From contig CAUYUJ010019337.1 of assembly GCA_963575745.1 (NCBI GenBank), positions 398,794 to 462,793 of the forward strand: a stretch of DNA of 64,000 nucleotides, read 5' to 3'. The stretch is from Prorocentrum cordatum. Its lineage: Eukaryota > Sar > Dinophyceae > Prorocentrales > Prorocentraceae. Position numbers and translations under genes: made by a program. Shown piece by piece: positions 21,125-31,393 of this stretch (positions within the stretch are counted from its first letter, which is position 1; every line of letters begins with the position of its first letter). The notes below the pieces were generated by a model, which had not been told where the DNA came from, ran no database searches, and worked only from the letters and a program-made list of their open reading frames with translations.

Positions 21125-22451
21125 CTCGACTCCGAGATGTGCGTGTCAAGGTAGATCAAGCACCGCTCCCCGACTCCGTGTGCATGACATGCTCAAGGTG
21201 CGATTCGAGACTGACCCCGTCGCCCACCGAGCTGGCGTCCTCGGCCTGGTACAGCGACTGACCGTCAGGGCTGCCATCGAGAGCCGACGGCGCCACAGAA
21301 GAAGGCGCAGGTGGCTGCCACTGAGACTCCATGGATTGCATCGGCACCTGCAAGAGCGAAGCCACAGCAACGCCGCACTCGTGCCCCGCGGTCTCGGGCT
21401 TCCCCACGATCCTCGAGGCGACGTCGACGATGGCCCTCTGCTTCTTGGTCGGCGGAGTGGCAGCGGCCATGGGGTTCATGATGAACTGCTTCGCGACCAC
21501 GTCGCGGCCGAAGCTCCCCAGGGAGGCGATTGGCACGTTCTTCACACAGTGATGCGATACGATGTTCGCCTTGGTCTTGCAGTAGTTGATGTCGATCTCC
21601 AAGGCCTCGATGGGGATGAGCGTGCCGTCAGCGTACTTGAGCCTCAACTCTGGAGGCACCACGTGCTCGGCCTTGGTAATCTTGTCCTTGATGATCAGGT
21701 CCTCGCCTACCATCTCCATCTCGAAGCAGCCGTCTTTGTGGGCACCCCAATCCCCAGGAACCCGAAGATCGCGTCCACGACGGCCCTCGGTATCACTGGA
21801 GTGCTTCAGGAATTTCTTGAGGGTCGGGATGTGGCGGAGCGAGCCCACCAAGTTGAGCTCCCTGCCCTGGCCAGTGACAAACTCGAAGTGGTCCGACAAC
21901 TTCTTCTGCTTCTCGTCGAGTTTGCCCTTGCTGGTGATCGCCTTCAAGGCCAAAGAAGAGAGTGCAACAGGCTCGCAGTGACTCAATAGCTCAACCATGA
22001 TCGGAACCGAACAATTCTCCCACCTGGTGTAGCGATGCGGCAACCAATTCGCAGGGTTTGGATCATCGATGCCAGTGCCACTGGCCCTCACTCTGCATCC
22101 GCCCTGACCCTGATCACCAGCAGCAGCATCTCCACCGTTGGAATCGGCAGCGGTAGGCACACAAACGATATCAGTAACAGACGAGGGCGCATCAAACTCA
22201 TCGGCACCCCTCTTCTTCGCGGCCTTCCCTAGGACGACGGGGTGGCCGATTCCCTCCAAGAACTCTTTCACCTGATCGAGGACAATGGGGTTGTCGGTGA
22301 TGACTTTGAATATGGCCCGTTTCAACTCATTCTGGGAAATCTCTTTGGCTCGAATCCTTAGGTGCTCAGCCTTCTGCTTGGCGTCCATCTCACGGAACTG
22401 GGACTTCGCATTCGGCTTCTTAGAAGCTTGCACATCTCCAGATGACGCCAT
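21125..22451 (-). CDS. First exon (about 431 aa) of unknown minus-strand gene
   Basis: ATG at 22451 sits in GCCATGG, 18 nt after a pyrimidine-rich CAG that could accept the spliced leader. The protein starts MASSGDVQASKKPNAKSQFR. It is highly charged and helical to about residue 60 and has a basic segment KAAKKRGADEF (near 75-85). Then come an acidic/Gly linker, a globular region with NPANWLPHRYTRWEN and several beta-like stretches (CFEMEMVGEDLIIKDKITKA), and a Ser/Pro/Gln-rich tail. The frame meets TGA at 21156. Another frame to 21125 reads CLIYLDTHISES and joins the next exon in phase, so either a small intron shifts the frame near 21.2 kb or this is a separate 431-aa gene. Function not recognised. 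Confidence 0.6.
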
Positions 22452-22468
22452 GGCACCTCAAGGTTGGC

Positions 22469-22490
22469 ACTGACGCGGGCAGGAAATACA
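22469..22490 (-). promoter_or_regulatory. Putative leader trans-splice acceptor
   Basis: In the minus strand TATTTCCTGCCCGCGTCAG ends at 22470, 18 nt upstream of the ATG at 22451. A pyrimidine-rich tract plus AG just before a start codon is what leader trans-splicing needs; it could also be the acceptor of a 5' UTR intron. Confidence 0.35.
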
Positions 22491-22699
22491 CACGCACACA
22501 ATAACCTCGAGCAGCAAAATGTGCTAGGACAACATGATCAAAAGCTACTCCCCATCTTGAATTCCACAATCTCGACACACATAACCATACTGCTCTCTAT
22601 CTTGACCTCTACAACCGCTGAGTTCACCCAAGAGGCCGTGACCGAGATTTCCAAGACGTTGGCGCCTTGCTGGTTAGCTAGGGGAACACACAGCCCATG

Positions 22700-22860
22700 C
22701 CCGAGACTCTCCTTCTCCCCCTCCTCTTTCTCCTCCTCTTCGCTCTTCCCTCCGCCTCCTCCTCCTCCTCGTCTCTTTTCTCTTTCTTCCTCTCTTCCTC
22801 CTTGCTCCTCTCCTCCTCCTCCTCATTCTCTTTATCCTCTTCCTTTACATTCGCAGGCTG
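22700..22860. repeat. CCTCCT pyrimidine tract
   Basis: Plus-strand CTCCTCCTC-type sequence, upstream of the minus-strand gene; in that gene's sense strand it is purine-rich. Confidence 0.8.
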
Positions 22861-22935
22861 CTCAAGCGACGTGGTAACAATGTCGCATAAAAAAAATGCA
22901 AACATGCTTTCAAAAATCGGCCCCATACCACCCAT

Positions 22936-23635
22936 GTGCTATACCACCCCTTTCCAGTTTTCCGAGCTCTTCCAGCCGCTGGAGATGCGACGGGTGCTCG
23001 AGCCCTAGCGGCTTCGGCCCGCGGCCCGCTCATGTCTCGGCGACCCTCGCGCCCGGCGACTGAAAGCGCCTGCCGGACTGCGGACACAGGGCCCGCTGTG
23101 AAATCTGCGCGCGCCCCGCCGCTGCCCTGGCGCCCGCGCGACGCGCCGCGAGCGACGCGCCGCAGTTTCGCGCGCGCACCGTGGAAGATGACGAGACTGA
23201 CTTGCTCAAGGGCGCCCGCCTCGCGACGCCGGCCCTGCGACGGCAGGCGCGGAGCACCCGCGGGCGATCGCGGATCGCGCGAGAAGACTCGGGGGCAATC
23301 CTGGGCGAGGGAGCGGGCGCAGGAGGAGCGCCCGCGCCACCCCCGCCCACGCGCAGCCGGCGCGCCGCCGCGCTGGGCTGTCGCGATAACCGCGCGGACC
23401 ACCGCACGGGCGCCACTAGATAATGCCGCGGCGCCCCTGAAGTCTGCCAGGGCGACGCCAACCAAGCCGCTCGCGGCGTCGACGCCGCGATCGGCAAGCA
23501 GCGCAGCAGCATCGAAAACAGGAATAGGGCGTGCACTAGGGCAAACTACGCGAAGCTGAGCGATCAATCCAGACTGCGCCATCACTCGCTGAAAGAACCC
23601 CCTCGGCGCGCCGACTGCGCGGCGAAGTGCGCGCG
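22936..23635. other. GC-rich DNA 3' of the RT element, no clear gene
   Basis: Long Arg/Ala-rich frames are open on both strands. The minus frame may continue the RT/RNase H element past its RNase H-like domain, but no motif is visible. Confidence 0.35.
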
Positions 23636-25560
23636 CGGCTCGAAGCACAAACGCGACGCGCGCCAAGGAAGACCCCCAACATCTGCCCGACCTGGCGGGG
23701 GGCCGGCCACGGCCGGCGGCGAAGAAACAACGCACTCGGGTCGAACCACGCATCGTCAAGCGCCGGAGGGGACCACTCCGCCCCCATGCGACACAGCAGA
23801 GGGCATGACTTGCGCGAGGGCAAGTCAGCGACATTGGCCGCCGACGCCTCTCGATGAACGCGCAGATTGCAGCACGCACGCAGCGCCATGCGCCAAATCG
23901 AATGGACAAGGCAAGCGCGGTCGAACTGCTTCGCCGCACTGGACCGGGCGGCCCACTCGCTGCCTAAAGTGTCCGAAAATATATTCACGCATCGGCCCGA
24001 CAGGAGCAGCTCGAAGGTGGCCAGGCCCAGCGCGACGCCGAGCACCTCCAGACCCCCGATTTAATTGTCGCGCCTTTCCTGAAGGCTCGGGAGGGGCGAC
24101 ATCGGTGAAGATCATGCGCCCGCCAATGAAAAGAATCGCGGCCACCCTGGCCGGATGGCCCCGCGCGTCGGAGAGCAACTGCACAGACATGGCGTCTGGC
24201 GCCTGCCACTCTGGCGTCGCGTGGAAATTGATGGAAAGCGCTGCGTGCCACCATGGCAGACAGACTCGCAGGCGCGCCGGGATACTCGGATGGCGCGCCC
24301 TAGCGCGCTCGAATAACGGCGAGAGCATCGCCCGCCCAAAACGCCCGAAGTTGTTAGAGGCGGCGAAGCAGAGGCGGCCTGCAAACTTGGACGAGCGCCC
24401 GCGCTCGAGCCCGCCCGCCTGAAGGGCGGCGGCGATCTCGGCGGGCCACCGGGCGCGCTTGTCCGGAAGAGGCCAAAAAACAAAGCCTTTCTCGTCAATC
24501 GTCACGGACAGACCCGGGGCGCCAAGCGGATTGCCGAATTGCAGCTCACCGTCGGCCACGGCGCACGGACCGAGAATAATCCTTACAAATTCGGCGTCGA
24601 ATTGCGTCGCGCATGCCAATGGACGGGAACGAAAATGGGCCTTCGGCCCAGCGCGGTCAGCATCGCGCCGACGCGCCCCCAACTGCGAGGAGAGGATGTC
24701 GCTCCGAATGGGGGGGCGAAGTGATGAGCCATGTAGACGCATGTGCCCGCGAGGAAAGCGATCCACGCGAACTCGCGATGTTCTGGCATCAGCGGGACTC
24801 GCCGGAACGCGGCGCCTACGTCCGCCTTCCAGAGCCCAGGCACTTCGCCCACGAGCGCCACAAACTTTGCACGTGCCAAACAGAGCGTCGATGGCTTCAT
24901 GGCCGAGGCGCTCCTTCGGCTGAGACGCCGCGTCGATGAAAGAACGCAGCGCGTCATCGACAAACCGCAACATTTTGGACCCGCCCTCTCTCATTTGCCC
25001 GACGCCGAACCGCGGCGTCAAAACGGCACCGTCGAGCTCGACCGCGACAACTGGCGCGGGATGGCCCATTCGGCCAAGCTCCGCTTCGGCAGCAATTGTG
25101 GCGAAAATCTCGGCCGAGCCGCTGGACTCTCCGAGCGCGCCGAGCAGCGCGGCGCCCGCCACGCGCCGTGCCCGCCGCGCGCCGCGCGCCGCGCCCGCGG
25201 TCCATTCCGACAGGCTGAGCGGCCCAGGGAAAGACTCAGACCGCCCGTTCCCCGCGCGCGGGAGCGGCCCCACGAGGGGCGCGCCGCGCCGGAAAACTTC
25301 CACGCAGGCCGCGTCCTCGCAACCAACTTCGCCAAGCAATTCGACGAGAAGATGGCCGTTGATCGACCCTGCGACGGTGCGCACACTAGCATCGGAGCCC
25401 GCGAACCAGGCCGCCGTCGCTCCAGAGGCGCGGAGCTCGGCGTCTCTGGTCCGAAAACGCTCGAGAATCGCACGCCGCTCACGGCACGCCCGCCGCACCG
25501 GGCGCGGAGCAATCCAATCGATCGCCGCCGGAACGTCACAGGGCACCACCACGGCCTTCT
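23636..25560 (-). pseudogene. Broken RT/RNase H retroelement
   Basis: In minus-strand order: a conserved-looking leader (DAACVEVFRRGAPLVGPLPR); the RT finger/palm start in another frame (24860-24690: GLWKADVGAAFRRVPLMPEH then VYMAHHFAPPFGATSS); the thumb-like block (ELQFGNPLGAPGLSVTIDEK, then SSKFAGRLCFAASNNFGRFG); and an RNase H-like block in a third frame (about 23960-23770: NIFSDTLGSEW, AKQFDRACLVHSIW, NVADLPSRK). This order is that of RT-RNase H retroelements abundant in dinoflagellates, DIRS/gypsy-like in layout; the class is inferred. At least two frame changes separate the blocks. The RT catalytic Tyr-x-Asp-Asp segment expected between the PFGATSS and LQFGNPL blocks is absent, so the copy cannot be active. 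No integrase or tyrosine recombinase was recognised. The high GC differs from the neighbouring host gene. Confidence 0.65.
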
Positions 25561-25669
25561 CAAAGGCCTCTCTGTCCTCAAGGGCATGAGAACGAGAGAG
25601 GACCTCTTCAAGAAAGACATGCTCAGGCGCTTCCTCAGCAGACGATCAGGCGACGGCAGGCGACTGTAG

Positions 25670-27270
25670 CCGGCTATGGCCAGCGCGGGACCGCGTTGAT
25701 TACAACTGGAGGCGTCATTATGCCAGGCGCGCGAGCCCGCGAGCGTCGCGAGAGGCCCAAGGCGCGGCGCCTGATAGTTCCACGCGGCATCGACGCCAAG
25801 TCCCGTCGCTTCCTGCGCTTCGCGAGCGCGGGCGCGCAGGCTTGCCAAGGGCTCTCGCGCGCCTCCTGGCCCAGCGGGCGGGCGGCCCACGCGTCGCAAC
25901 TGGGCCGCGATGGTAGACTGGTGCCCACGCCCTGGACCCCTGGACGACGCGGCACCATCGCGGCGCCCAGCCGCCGGCGCGCGCGCACCTGCGGGCCGCG
26001 GGACGGCGGCCGCGGTTGGCGCCCACCCGTCGTTGTACAAATGCCGACGCGGCGCGAGATGCATATCCTCATTGGCGCGCACCGAAGATATCGCCGCGCG
26101 CCGCGCGACGCGCGCGCCTCCGGCCCGCGCCAGGCGGACGGCTTCTCCCGAGGTGATTACACCGTCCGCGAATCCAAAGGGCGCTTGTTATTGCGCCCTC
26201 CGCAGAAGAAGAAAGGGAATACCACCCGTCGGCCCCCGGCTCGCGGTCACACTTCCAAGGTGCCAGCGGCGCGGTGCCTCTTGCTGCGCCCTTGCCGACT
26301 GGCGCAATAACCTGCGCGGCAGCGGCGGCGCAACGCGCGGAGGGAGATTCGACGACGCGCCCTGGAAGGCCCGATCATATTCTGCTTCTGCAGCGCGGAG
26401 CAGCCCGCTGTCAAGCGACAACGCAGCTTCGCTCACCTGCGCATTGAAACATGGCGCGAAGCTGCAGCCTTGTCCGCCGCGCCGGCGGCGGCACGCTCGG
26501 CCCGCGCCCTCCGCCCAACGGCGGCACGCGGTCACTATTGGCAGGAAGACATGGCCCGATTGGGCATGCAAGCACAGCAGTGGGCCACAGCACGTGGCCA
26601 CTATGGACCGAAATACGAGACACGGCGCAGGCCACTATGGATCGAGAAGAGAGACACGGCACGGTATTGATACCCCGCCCCAGTACCAGGTGGAAGAAAC
26701 ACGGCACGGCCCAGCACCGCACAACACAAGCGGGAGGCGGACGCGGGTCGGCCAGCGCGCGGCCGACCAGCCGAGTGAGGGCGCCCCCGCAGCAAGCCGC
26801 GGGGTCGCTTCCAATCCAAGCGGATTTGCGCCAAACAATAACTCCATTATTCCGACCCACCAAAAACAAAAAACACAAACAAACAATCCCCCAAAAAACG
26901 GCGGTCTCGACTTGTGCTCAAAGACGCACGCAAGTCAAGGTCGGCCCGCCCAGTTCCGCTCAAAATCGCCCCCGAGACCAGCCCCAAGACGCCTATCGGA
27001 CGCCATCCCGACCGCTTCGTCTGGATGCGCCCTGCACGAGGGGCCACTGCTACAAGCGAGCGGCAACCGGCCTGGCGGTGGCGCTCGCGGCGCGCGGAGC
27101 CATCAGACTAGCCCCGAGGCGCGCTCCGGCCAGCATTTCGAGGCGGACCTGGCCGCGGCAACGAGGAGACTCCTGGAGCCCCCACCCCAAAAACTACTCT
27201 CGCGAAAAACCCGACCACATGCAAGCGCGAGCACCGCGGGGGGGCCCCCGAATGGGGCCGCGAACATTTG
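25670..27270. other. GC-rich non-coding or degenerate DNA
   Basis: Frames of 100-450 codons are open on both strands but consist of Arg, Ala, Pro and Gly. At 26540-26720 phrases such as GGCCACTATGGA and GACACGGCAC recur a few times. Nothing else is recognisable. Confidence 0.4.
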
Positions 27271-27590
27271 ATGGGCGCGCGGCGCTGGGCGCGGCGGTGG
27301 CGCGCGGACCCTCTCACTGCGGCTTTCGGCTGAGCATCCTGTGGGACCACGAGGCGCGCGAGTGGTGCGTGCGCCGAAATGGGCGCAGCGATGGCATGCG
27401 GACCCTCTCACTATGGCGTTCGGCGGGGTTCCAGTTTGCCGCCGCGAAACGCGCGAAGGGTGCGCCGAACTGGTCGCGGCGGCGGCATGCGGGCCCTCCC
27501 GCTGGGGGCTTTAATGAAGTTCTCTCTGGCGCCACGCGTGAAGGGCGCGCCGAAATGAGTGCGGCGGTAGCATGCGGACTCTGAAATCGA
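27270..27590 (+). repeat. 87-bp repeat family, 3-4 diverged copies
   Basis: Units around 27275-27345, 27350-27430, 27440-27525 and 27530-27590 carry GGACCCTCTCACTGCGGC, ACCACGAGGCGCGCGAGTGG and GTGCGCCGAAATGGGCGCAG. These correspond to the units at 42.8-43.5 kb but are strongly diverged. Confidence 0.6.
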
Positions 27591-27890
27591 GGCCTCGGCT
27601 GGGGCTCCTTGTCGAAACACGAAACGTTCAAGGCCTAGTCAATCATACCTTGCACCAGACGGTTCGCGCGAGAAAAGTGAAACATCAAAAAGGCGGGCCG
27701 CCAGTCCCGCCATGCCATGAATCACATTCCTCGTTTGGCACTGGTTTCGTGCCGCAGAGGTTCGCCAGCCATGCTCAGCGCGACGCCGTTGGACGCGCGA
27801 CTCAGATACGAGGGACGCACCGTGCAAATCCTTCTTAGGCACCTAACCCGAAGACCGTCGAGTCTCTCGCGCTCTGATTCGTTCAGGCAA

Positions 27891-27972
27891 TGGATAATTA
27901 TTCTCCAAAGCGCTCGAACCGAACGATATCGGCCCGTCCAACATGTCTCTCGGGAGGCTGCAAATCTACCCA
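27891..27972 (-). repeat. 3' LTR (82 bp)
   Basis: Direct repeat of 34129-34213. Plus-strand text starts TGGATAATTATTCT and ends AAATCTACCCA. A purine-rich tract (GGAAGGCCGGGAGGGC, 27973-27988 on the minus strand) precedes it as expected for plus-strand priming. Confidence 0.9.
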
Positions 27973-28134
27973 GCCCTCCCGGCCTTCCGCGCTCCCTCCG
28001 CATGGGAGGCCACCGACTCTTACGGCCAGCACAAAGTCAGCGGAGCGTGGCGATCCACCACTCCTTAGAATCAAAAGCGCGCGGCCAAACGCCGACGCCA
28101 GCTCAAGCGCTCTGAGGGATGTCTCAATCACCAC

Positions 28135-29673
28135 TCATCCATCCAGCGCTGCCCGCAGGGCCAGTCGGCTCCGACCTGCTCTCGCCGCGAACCCCATCGC
28201 CGCCAGGAACTTCTTGACCAGGGGCCCGCCCAGGTGCTTCGTACCGATGTCACTGATGTTCTCGAGACCTGCGATCTTGTTGACGCGCAGCTTCTTCTGC
28301 TGCACAGCCCTCTGCAGCCACAGCAGAGGTGCATGTAGGTGTCGAACTCGTCCGACTCCACGACGTTCTGCGATGCCCTTGCCCGCCGTCGCATCGCACT
28401 TCAGCCCGATCTCGAGGTCTACACCCATGTCCTTTGCGAGAGTCTTCAGGCCGAGCCCGATACTGCCGCCCTTCGCCAGCGCGTGGAACTCCGCTTCTCC
28501 ATTAGATAGAGCATTGAACCCGTGGGTTGTCGACATGCTTCTAATCCAATGCTTCCCAATCATCACCGTACACGATGAAGTAGACTTACGTGTTCTCAGA
28601 CAGCCTGCGAAGTCACTGTCCGCATAGACTTGAGCAACTCGCCGATCTGCCTGCCGTGGATACTCGACCACCAGCCTCGGGGTACCTACGAGGTACCGAC
28701 CGATCCGCTTCATGGCCTGCCACCCGCCAATCGTCGGATCCTGCATCACTCGAGCTGATTCCTTCGCCGCGTACTGCAAATCAGGTCGATCCTGCGTGAG
28801 GTATTGGATACGCATGCACACCGAGCGGTAGATGGCTCGCTCTCGTCCTTGTAGTGCTTCTCCATCCAGCTCCTGCCTCTTGATCCCCGGCGTGACCACT
28901 GGCTTGCTCTCCTTACCCTGCAGGCCCAGCTGGGCCAGGATGATCTCCACGTGCATCGGGTCCGCCTCGCATTCGATCTTCTCCACGTCGTTGCCGTTCG
29001 GCCTGACCCACCTCACGATGCGATTCAGCACCACGATCTCGTCGATGTCGCCGCTCTGCGGGTCAGGTCCCAGAACCCCTCGTACCTTCACGATCAGGTG
29101 CTCGCCGAGGTTCTCCGTGAAAGCCTTTTTTCGCCCACCGAGCACCACGAAATCGTCGCCGTGCCTCCAAACGACCAGCTTGCAAAACTGGTAGATGCAA
29201 GGCGAGAACTCGCCCTGCTTCGACTTCAGGATCCTCACCATGATGTCCTCCACCTTCAGGTCGAATGATGAGCCGGCGTCTCTCAGCCCATACATGGCCT
29301 TCAGCAGCAGCCAGCACTCGTCATCCTTGCACTCTAGATCCTCCGCTGGCGCCTTCAAGTACACTGGCCTCTGCAGCTCCGAGTGTAGATGCGCTCTTGA
29401 GATATCGATGAAGGTCAGCACTCGATCTTCATGCCGCCCTGTCATCGCCATAGACAGAATCATCCTCAGGCCCTCCAGCGGCGGGGTCGCCGCGAAGGTC
29501 GCCGCAGCGTCCTCAGGCCCAAGGGTGCTCAGCTTCCGCGTCTCTTTCGCCACCAACCGACTCCGTAGCTCTGGTTTATAATCGTCGCCCTTGTTGGTGT
29601 CGACCCAGCCGTTTGGAAGCGGCTTGGTTCCCGTCACTTGCAGCGCCTCGGAAATCTTTCTCCTCTCAAACAC
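28135..29673 (-). CDS. Copia reverse transcriptase and RNase H
   Basis: RT motifs in order: NKGDDYKPELRSRLVAKETR, ATPPLEGLRMILSMAM, FIDISRAHLHSEL, LLKAMYGLRDAGSSF, then the catalytic region WRHGDDFVVLG (His-Gly-Asp-Asp in place of Tyr-x-Asp-Asp). The connection and RNase H follow: YLTQDRPDLQYAAKESARV, YADSDFAGCLRTRKSTSS, SNGEAEFHALAKG, CDATAGKGI, and the C-terminal TKHL motif, ending with a normal stop at 28135. The HGDD active site is complete. The upstream boundary is a frameshift near 29675, so 29673 is not a true start. Confidence 0.9.
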   Translation of the reverse strand: MFERRKISEALQVTGTKPLPNGWVDTNKGDDYKPELRSRLVAKETRKLSTLGPEDAAATFAATPPLEGLRMILSMAMTGRHEDRVLTFIDISRAHLHSELQRPVYLKAPAEDLECKDDECWLLLKAMYGLRDAGSSFDLKVEDIMVRILKSKQGEFSPCIYQFCKLVVWRHGDDFVVLGGRKKAFTENLGEHLIVKVRGVLGPDPQSGDIDEIVVLNRIVRWVRPNGNDVEKIECEADPMHVEIILAQLGLQGKESKPVVTPGIKRQELDGEALQGRERAIYRSVCMRIQYLTQDRPDLQYAAKESARVMQDPTIGGWQAMKRIGRYLVGTPRLVVEYPRQADRRVAQVYADSDFAGCLRTRKSTSSCTVMIGKHWIRSMSTTHGFNALSNGEAEFHALAKGGSIGLGLKTLAKDMGVDLEIGLKCDATAGKGIAERRGVGRVRHLHAPLLWLQRAVQQKKLRVNKIAGLENISDIGTKHLGGPLVKKFLAAMGFAARAGRSRLALRAALDG

Positions 29674-30004
29674 TCCGAGCCTGCTATGTAGCCCATCTCG
29701 TCCATGCGCGCGTTCTTGACGCCTACCGGGTCCAGCACCGCACCGCTGATCCCGTCGTAGAAGGTCGCCATCTCCTCCTCGGTCGCCTGGTCCAGAATCT
29801 CTGGCTCCTCCGCGGTCTGACCAACTTCGAACGCATGGATCCCTTTACCGATCTTCAGCTCGTTCCTGATGCCCTTCAGGATTGCCTTCACCAGCCCTAA
29901 GGGGTACTTCTCAGCCGCCTTCGCCCTCCTCTCCAGGAGGTGCACATGCTCGTGGGAGCCGTCACACACGATCCCCACCTGCTTCGCCGCCTCGCGGCTA
30001 TTCG

Positions 30005-31393
30005 TCATCCAGCCCGTCGGCTTCGCCACGAGGCCCTCCGAGCCGTCCGGCCAGTATGACTTGGCTCCGAACACACACGCTGGCTGCCCTTGACCACTAT
30101 GACGCCGGGCAGCTCCCTGATGCTCTTGATGCACTCCTCTTTCCAGCTTGACGCCGTCCAAGGGTGCTCGAACAGGAACCACTTCCCCCTCGAATGCTGG
30201 TAGGCCGCCAGCTCCATACAGAAGCCCATGAAGACCTTGCACTCCGCGAGCAGCCTCTGCAACTTAACCTCATCACGCTTGCCGCTCGCCTTCAGCAACT
30301 CCATTAGCTGTGAGAACGGGGTGCATACAGGAGACATGATGAGGCAGGCAGGGTCTCCCTCCTCAATCTCCGCTCTCGCTCGCTTCCTCTGCCCCTCGAG
30401 CCGGAAGTCCCAGCCCGTCCTGAGGTCCATCGCCACTCCTGGCTTGAGCTTTGGAGCTCCCTTGGCGAACTCCCCTGGGTTGAACACCTCCTGCAAATCC
30501 AAGCTGTCGAGACCGAGCTGTTCCAGCAGCGCGCCGATCTCCGCCGCGTCGCCCATGGCCACGTCCGCCGCCGCCGGAGCGCTTCCCGACACAGTCCCAG
30601 ATGAGCTTGGCGCCCCTGGTTCACCGACTGGTCCACGATCACCGACTCGCCCTCGCTTGGCTCCGGGTTCTTCGTCTTCACTTCTCTCGGGTCGCTCACC
30701 AGCTACTCGCCGTAGGTGAGCCTCTGCCACCCGAGCTCCACCGCCGAACGTCTGGTCGTCCTCCATCGCTTTCTCGATCCTCGTTCGGCATTCCTCGCTG
30801 TGCATGATCGCGCGCTGGTTGCCCCGAGCTGCTGCACAACCCCTGCAACCTGGGGTGTAGCCGTAGCGCCGCAGCTCCACGCCCTTCCTGATGCAGACCC
30901 TCCTCGGAGCAGGAGGACCCACAGGTCCTGGAAAAGGGGGCAAATCCACGTCCGGCACCACCTGATCCGCCACCACCTTCACCATGGCAGGTGGTACTTC
31001 AAGTCCTCCACCTTCTTGACCAGGAACGGGTCGCCACGGCACGCCCTGCAGCTCTGAGAAAAGAGCCCTGTCGCTCCTCGCTGCCAGTGGCATCCTCTCG
31101 ACGCTCCTGGCTCTCATCACGCCCTTCGGCGTCGCCACGTACACCTCGTCGCTGTCGTCGCGGACCCCGTAGAAGACGCCCTCCAACCACCTGTCCACCA
31201 GCGTCGACTCCCTCTTGCCGACTGGCAGGTAGAACACCTTCTCGCCGAACGCCGGGAGCGCCCCCTTGTAAGCGCGCCCATTCCTCAACTCGCACGGCGT
31301 GCGCCCGTCCGAGTCCACTTGACCTCGATTGTGGACTGCTGCGCCGTGCCTCACCATCCACGGCAGGCACGGATGCTTCGGGCCGATCGTGAC
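30005..31393 (-). pseudogene. Copia integrase C-terminus and linker
   Basis: Same frame as the upstream ORF, after its TGA. It begins with the integrase C-terminal region (VRHGAAVHN, GRTPCELRNGRAYKGALPAF, GEKVFYLP, WLEGVFYGVRDDSDEVYV), then a Pro/Gly-rich, acidic linker and a region with the motif TGWDFR. The frame is lost at about 30098 by a single-base slip, after which the sequence continues in the next frame to about 29675 (VFGAKSYWPDGSEG then GSHEHVHLLERRAKAAEKYP). It then slips once more into the RT frame. Confidence 0.75.
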
